Shown: piece by piece, positions 60,585 through 64,000 of the stretch
How the letters are laid out: every line of letters starts with the position of its first letter
How positions within the stretch are numbered: the stretch's first letter is position 1
NCBI RefSeq assembly: GCF_035943795.1
Contig: NZ_DASZBY010000089.1
Location: forward strand, 1-64,000
DNA: 64,000 nt
Source of the DNA: Aliidongia sp035943795
GTDB taxonomy: Bacteria > Pseudomonadota > Alphaproteobacteria > ATCC43930 > CGMCC-115725
Direction of reading: 5' to 3'
Position numbers and translations under genes: made by a program
Notes under the pieces: generated by a model
Database searches by the model: none
What the model was told of the DNA's origin: nothing
The model's input: the letters and a program-made list of their open reading frames with translations, nothing else

Positions 60585-60698
60585 CTGAACGGCCTCACTC
60601 CAGGACCCGGCGGCCCTCTTAGATAGTGTGATAACAATATTTCCATTCCAGGCTGAGCCATCGGGATTGCCCTGTCAATGGCACCGCCTCGTCCGCCG

Positions 60699-62285
60699 TC
60701 AGGGGGCGAGCGGTATCGCCAGATAGCGGCTCAGATGGATGCCGAGCTCGTTCGGTTGCCAGCCGGATATCCGGGGATCGACCAGGCTGTTCTCGCTTTC
60801 GAAGCCGTAGGGCAGGATGGCGTCGTCAGCCAACAGCACCTGCTCGGCCGCTGCCAGTCGCGCCATCCGGGCAGCAGGATCGAGCAGCAGGCTCGCTTCG
60901 TCGAGCAACCGATCGAAGGCAGGGTTGCTATACCCCACGACATTGGCCGTGCCGGCATCGCTGCGCCAGGGTGCCAGGAAATTCCAGGGATCCGGGAAGT
61001 CGGCGCTCCAGCTGGATAGCGCCAGGTCATACTCGTGCCGGACCAGCCGCCCGGTCACGACCTGGTACTCATTGACGTCGATCACCACCCGCAGACCGGG
61101 CAGCGCGGTCTGCCACAGCGCCGCGATCGCCTTCGCCTCCAGCGCGTAGCTGGCCACATCGTCGATCATCAGTTCCAGCTTCAGCGGCCGTTGCGTGCCA
61201 TAGCCGGCCTCGGCCCAGAGTCTGCGCGCGGCCGCGAGGCGTTCGGCCATCGGCTGATCCGCGAACGCCTCGCGGGCGGGACGGTAGCGCGGGATGCCGT
61301 CGGGCACGATGCTGAAACCCCCGACGCCGCCGTCCTTCACCACTTTGGTTTCGATGGCGGTCTGGTCGAGGGCCAGGGCCAGAGCCCGGCGCAACCGTCC
61401 GTCCGCGGCCAGCGGCGCCCGCGTCATGTTGATATCGACGTAGTGGGCGGCGAGCACATGCTGCTCGTGCAGTGACGGCGCGAGGCCGCGCCGCGCCTCG
61501 GGCAGCAGGCGCGCCGGCAGCGCGGCCAGCTCGACTTCTCCGGTCCGGAACGCCTTGTACGAGGCCTCCTCGCCCATCACGATCCAGCGCACCCGATCGA
61601 GTGCGACCGCGTCAGGCTCGCGGAAATGCCGATTGCGCTCGAAGGTCAGCTGGGCCTGCGGCACGGCTTCGCGCACGACGAACGGGCCGTTGCCGACGAA
61701 ATGCTCTGGCCGCGTCCAATCCGTGCCCCATCGTTCGATCGCGGCGCGCGGTACCGGGAACGCCATGGAATGGGCGAGGATCGCCGGCAGGAATGCCGCA
61801 GGACGCTCGAGCCGGATGCGGATGGTCGCGGGATCCGGCGCATCGACGCCCAGTGTCTGGGGATCCGGCGTCCTGCCAGTGGCGAACGCCTCGGCGCCCA
61901 GGATCGGATACAGGATCTCGTTGTAGGGCGCGCCGGTCTTGGGATCGAGCGCGCGGCGGAACGAATAGACGAAATCCATGGCGGAAAGGTCGCTGCCGTC
62001 CGACCAGGCAAGGCCGGGGCGCAGATGGAAGAGGTAGGTCATGCCATCGTCGGACACGTCCCAGCCCGCCGCCGCACCCGGCAGGATCGCGGCGTCGGGA
62101 CCGTAGACCGTCAAGCCCTCGAACAAATCGGCCGCCACCACCGTCTCATATTCGTTGCCGATCAGATGCGGGTCGAGCGAGGTCACGTCCGCACTGATCG
62201 TCCGGCGCACGATGTTCTCGGCCTGGACCGGCGATGCCACGAGCAGGGAAGAGATCAGCAGGATCAAGCGGCGGGACAGAGGCAT
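60699..62285 (-). CDS. ABC transporter substrate-binding protein, peptide (family 5) type
   Basis: This is a 528-residue exported binding protein: signal peptide (LILLISSLLVASPVQA), ADVTSLDPHLIGNEYETVV at the start and LRPGLAWSDGSDLSAMDFVYSFRR, the OppA/DppA pattern. ATG 62285 follows AAGGG. It binds oligopeptides or similar solutes in the periplasm. No permease or ATPase gene is adjacent, so it is an orphan binding protein. Confidence 0.9.
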   Translation of the reverse strand: MPLSRRLILLISSLLVASPVQAENIVRRTISADVTSLDPHLIGNEYETVVAADLFEGLTVYGPDAAILPGAAAGWDVSDDGMTYLFHLRPGLAWSDGSDLSAMDFVYSFRRALDPKTGAPYNEILYPILGAEAFATGRTPDPQTLGVDAPDPATIRIRLERPAAFLPAILAHSMAFPVPRAAIERWGTDWTRPEHFVGNGPFVVREAVPQAQLTFERNRHFREPDAVALDRVRWIVMGEEASYKAFRTGEVELAALPARLLPEARRGLAPSLHEQHVLAAHYVDINMTRAPLAADGRLRRALALALDQTAIETKVVKDGGVGGFSIVPDGIPRYRPAREAFADQPMAERLAAARRLWAEAGYGTQRPLKLELMIDDVASYALEAKAIAALWQTALPGLRVVIDVNEYQVVTGRLVRHEYDLALSSWSADFPDPWNFLAPWRSDAGTANVVGYSNPAFDRLLDEASLLLDPAARMARLAAAEQVLLADDAILPYGFESENSLVDPRISGWQPNELGIHLSRYLAIPLAP

Positions 62286-62422
62286 CGGGACCCTTTGCAT
62301 GAAGCGACGGTGCCGCGAAACCGAAATTCGCGTTCTCCGAGTGCTTTCGCCAATCCAGCGGTTGGCAATCGGCTGAAATTCCTGTAGCACCGCGCGCAGT
62401 TCAACCTTCGGTATGGTTTCTG

Positions 62423-63022
62423 ATGAATATTCGCATATTGCTTCTGGCCGGCGTTTTCGCCATCGCCGGGTGTTCGACGACCGCCGTGCCGCTCGGCTAT
62501 CAGCCGGCGCCTGGCGTTTCCCTGCAGCAAGGTCAGGCGATCGTGCAAGTCGGCAAGTTCGTCGACGCGCGCAAGGTCGATCCGTACCATCTCGGCGCCA
62601 TTCGCGGCGGCTTGGGCAATGCACTGAAGACGCTCGTGGCGCAGGCACCGGTTGCAGACGTGTTTCGCGACGGCTTCTCGCAGGCGCTGGCTGCGCGGGG
62701 CATGCTGCGAAATGGATCGGATGGACCCTACGTGCTGGCGGCGACCGTCCTGAAGTTCGACTGCAATCAATTCGTGCGTCGCGAGGCCCATGCCGAAATC
62801 CTCGTAACCCTGACCGAGACGGGCAGCGGTCGCACCGTCATGACGGATACCTTCCGCACCGACCTCGTTCGCAATCCAAACGACCTGTTCGATGCCGGCG
62901 TCTTCGCTTCTACCGAAGATCTGCGCCTGCTCGCCATGGAGGCGCTGCATGATGTCATCGACGCTGCCCTCGACAGCCCGAAGCTGAAGCTGGCGCTGGC
63001 CGACGGCACCAAACCGAGCTGA
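62423..63022 (+). CDS. Lipoprotein of unknown function
   Basis: This is a 199-residue lipoprotein; the lipobox is AIAGC after a short leader. The mature part (QAIVQVGKFVDARKVDP, VFRDGFSQALAARGML, YVLAATVLKFDCNQFVRRE) resembles the small envelope lipoproteins of the DUF4410/YajG kind. It is divergent from the binding-protein gene. Function is unknown. Confidence 0.75.
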   Translation: MNIRILLLAGVFAIAGCSTTAVPLGYQPAPGVSLQQGQAIVQVGKFVDARKVDPYHLGAIRGGLGNALKTLVAQAPVADVFRDGFSQALAARGMLRNGSDGPYVLAATVLKFDCNQFVRREAHAEILVTLTETGSGRTVMTDTFRTDLVRNPNDLFDAGVFASTEDLRLLAMEALHDVIDAALDSPKLKLALADGTKPS

Positions 63023-63037
63023 GCCCGCCGGCCCCCG

Positions 63038-63412
63038 TTATTTGGCGTGGGCCGCCTGCCACTGCCTCATGAAGGCGATCTCCTTGCGCTGCGCGGCGAT
63101 GATGCTCGTAGCGAGCTTCTTCAGGCTTGGGTCCTTGCCGTCGCGCAACTCGATCCGGGCCATGTCGATGGCCCCGGCGTGATGGGGGATCATGCCGGCG
63201 ACGAAATCCTTGTCCGTATCGCCGGTCAGCGGCACGTCCATGTCCTTCATCATCTTGGCATTGGCGGCCTTGAACGCATCGGACGAGCTGGCGACCGCGC
63301 CTGCCGGCATGGCCATGCCTGGCATGCTCTGCTGCGCCGAGGCGGCGAGGGGCAGCAGGAGTGCTGCAAGACCGAGCAGAATGCGATGCCGATGGGATCT
63401 GAGAGCGGCCAT
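63038..63412 (-). CDS. DUF305 exported protein
   Basis: This is a 124-residue exported protein with a signal peptide (LLGLAALLLPLAASAQ), a Met-rich stretch (QSMPGMAMPAG) and the family core DKDFVAGMIPHHAGAIDMARIEL. DUF305 proteins are small ferritin-like periplasmic proteins, and their Met/His residues suggest copper binding (inference). It ends 15 bp from a convergent gene. Confidence 0.9.
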   Translation of the reverse strand: MAALRSHRHRILLGLAALLLPLAASAQQSMPGMAMPAGAVASSSDAFKAANAKMMKDMDVPLTGDTDKDFVAGMIPHHAGAIDMARIELRDGKDPSLKKLATSIIAAQRKEIAFMRQWQAAHAK

Positions 63413-63577
63413 GATGGATCCTTCCTGGTGATCGGATCAGCCTGAAGCTTCCAGCGATGGCAAGGTCAAGCGGGCTCGACCATCCTGTCACATTTTCCGG
63501 AGCACCGTCGCAAGCCCTACCAAGCTTCCGCGTGAGCCTCTAGGCTCGGACCCGTCGTCGAGCCTGGAGGACCGCCC

Positions 63578-64000
63578 GTGCAGGAAATTCACTTCACCTA
63601 TCTCAATGCCCTCGACGTGGAAAAGCTGGAGTTGACCGACGCCGAGATCCTGGGCGCGGTCGAGGCCGGCCTCGAGGCCCAGGGCAACGGGCAGACCGTG
63701 ATCGAGCCGCGCGTCCACCTGATCCCGGAGAATTCGGCCAAGGGGCATTTCAACGTGCTGCGTGGCTATGTAAAGCCGCTGGGCCTCGCCGGGGTGAAGG
63801 TGGTCGGCGACTTCGTCGATAATTACAAACGCGACCTGCCGTCCGAACTGGCCATCCTCAACCTGTTCGATCCGGAGACCGGGGTCCTGAAAGCCCTGCT
63901 CGACGCGACCTCGATCACCGACATGCGCACCGGGGCCATGACCGCGCTCGGCGGCAAGTTCCTGGCGCGCAAGGACAGCAAGGTGCTGGGCCATATCGGC
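63578..64000 (+). CDS. Ornithine cyclodeaminase/mu-crystallin family protein (3' end cut)
   Basis: This is the first 141 codons of a gene running off the window. LTDAEILGAVEAGLEAQ, RVHLIPENSAKGHFNVLRGY, AGVKVVGDFVDNYKRDLPSEL and TSITDMRTGAMTALGGKFLARKDSKVLGHIG are the family's N-terminal pattern; the last part begins the NAD-binding fold. The start is GTG, with GGAGG 8 nt upstream. It probably acts on amino or imino acids in the cytoplasm. Confidence 0.88.
   Translation, partial: MQEIHFTYLNALDVEKLELTDAEILGAVEAGLEAQGNGQTVIEPRVHLIPENSAKGHFNVLRGYVKPLGLAGVKVVGDFVDNYKRDLPSELAILNLFDPETGVLKALLDATSITDMRTGAMTALGGKFLARKDSKVLGHIG

Noticed and set aside
1..64000. tRNA, rRNA, CRISPR arrays, prophage or integrase genes
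   Set aside because: No cloverleaf-like, ribosomal or regularly spaced repeat sequence and no integrase or phage gene was found by reading; a short RNA gene could still be missed without software.

Overview
The window is GC-rich (roughly two-thirds G+C by eye), with tightly overlapping genes, many GTG/TTG starts and mostly alphaproteobacterial gene families (ChrR-like ECF sigma/anti-sigma pair, PEP-CTERM protein, DUF2325, NodS-like methyltransferase, DUF2478). It most resembles a Rhodospirillales-type alphaproteobacterium. No rRNA, tRNA, CRISPR array or intact insertion sequence was seen.

Layout. (1) 1-10920: a peptide-use locus with a TonB-dependent receptor, a GPH-type MFS permease, a divergent TetR regulator fused to an IS21 IstA-like N-terminal domain, three tandem D-aminopeptidase-like S12 hydrolases and a dipeptide epimerase. 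Two matching inverted repeats flank the divergent promoter. (2) 10928-14208: a minus-strand operon of metallophosphoesterase, cupredoxin, cytochrome b561, ECF sigma factor and anti-sigma factor. (3) 14286-30201: a surface/glycan region with methyltransferases, glycosyltransferases, an acyltransferase, a seven-blade YVTN propeller, a metzincin protease and a PEP-CTERM protein. The propeller and the protease share the same C-terminal module. (4) 30257-36241: a Rieske/AIF-type reductase, an acyl-CoA dehydrogenase/PIG-L deacetylase/NodS-like triad and small enzymes.

(5) 36297-50864: a full aryl-polyene-type cluster in the order known from E. coli apeC-apeR, preceded by a divergent phosphopantetheinyl transferase. 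The lysophospholipid acyltransferase domain is fused to the MMPL exporter here; in E. coli it is fused to the glycosyltransferase. No ammonia-lyase or other head-group enzyme is visible. (6) 50869-60584: DUF2478, two aldehyde dehydrogenases, MsrA with DipZ, an SDR enzyme, DUF2325, a truncated haemoglobin and a receiver-only response regulator. Three copies of a 24-bp palindrome lie upstream of the first aldehyde dehydrogenase, between dipZ and the SDR gene, and across the DUF2325 start codon, which suggests a local regulon. (7) 60699-64000: a peptide-type ABC binding protein, a lipoprotein, a DUF305 protein and the start of an ornithine cyclodeaminase-family gene cut by the window edge.

The strongest leads are the TetR-IstA fusion with its paired operators over a tandem D-peptidase operon, the exporter-acyltransferase fusion in the polyene cluster, the shared C-terminal module of two exported proteins, and the three-copy palindrome. 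All functions are inferred from sequence patterns; no database search was run.
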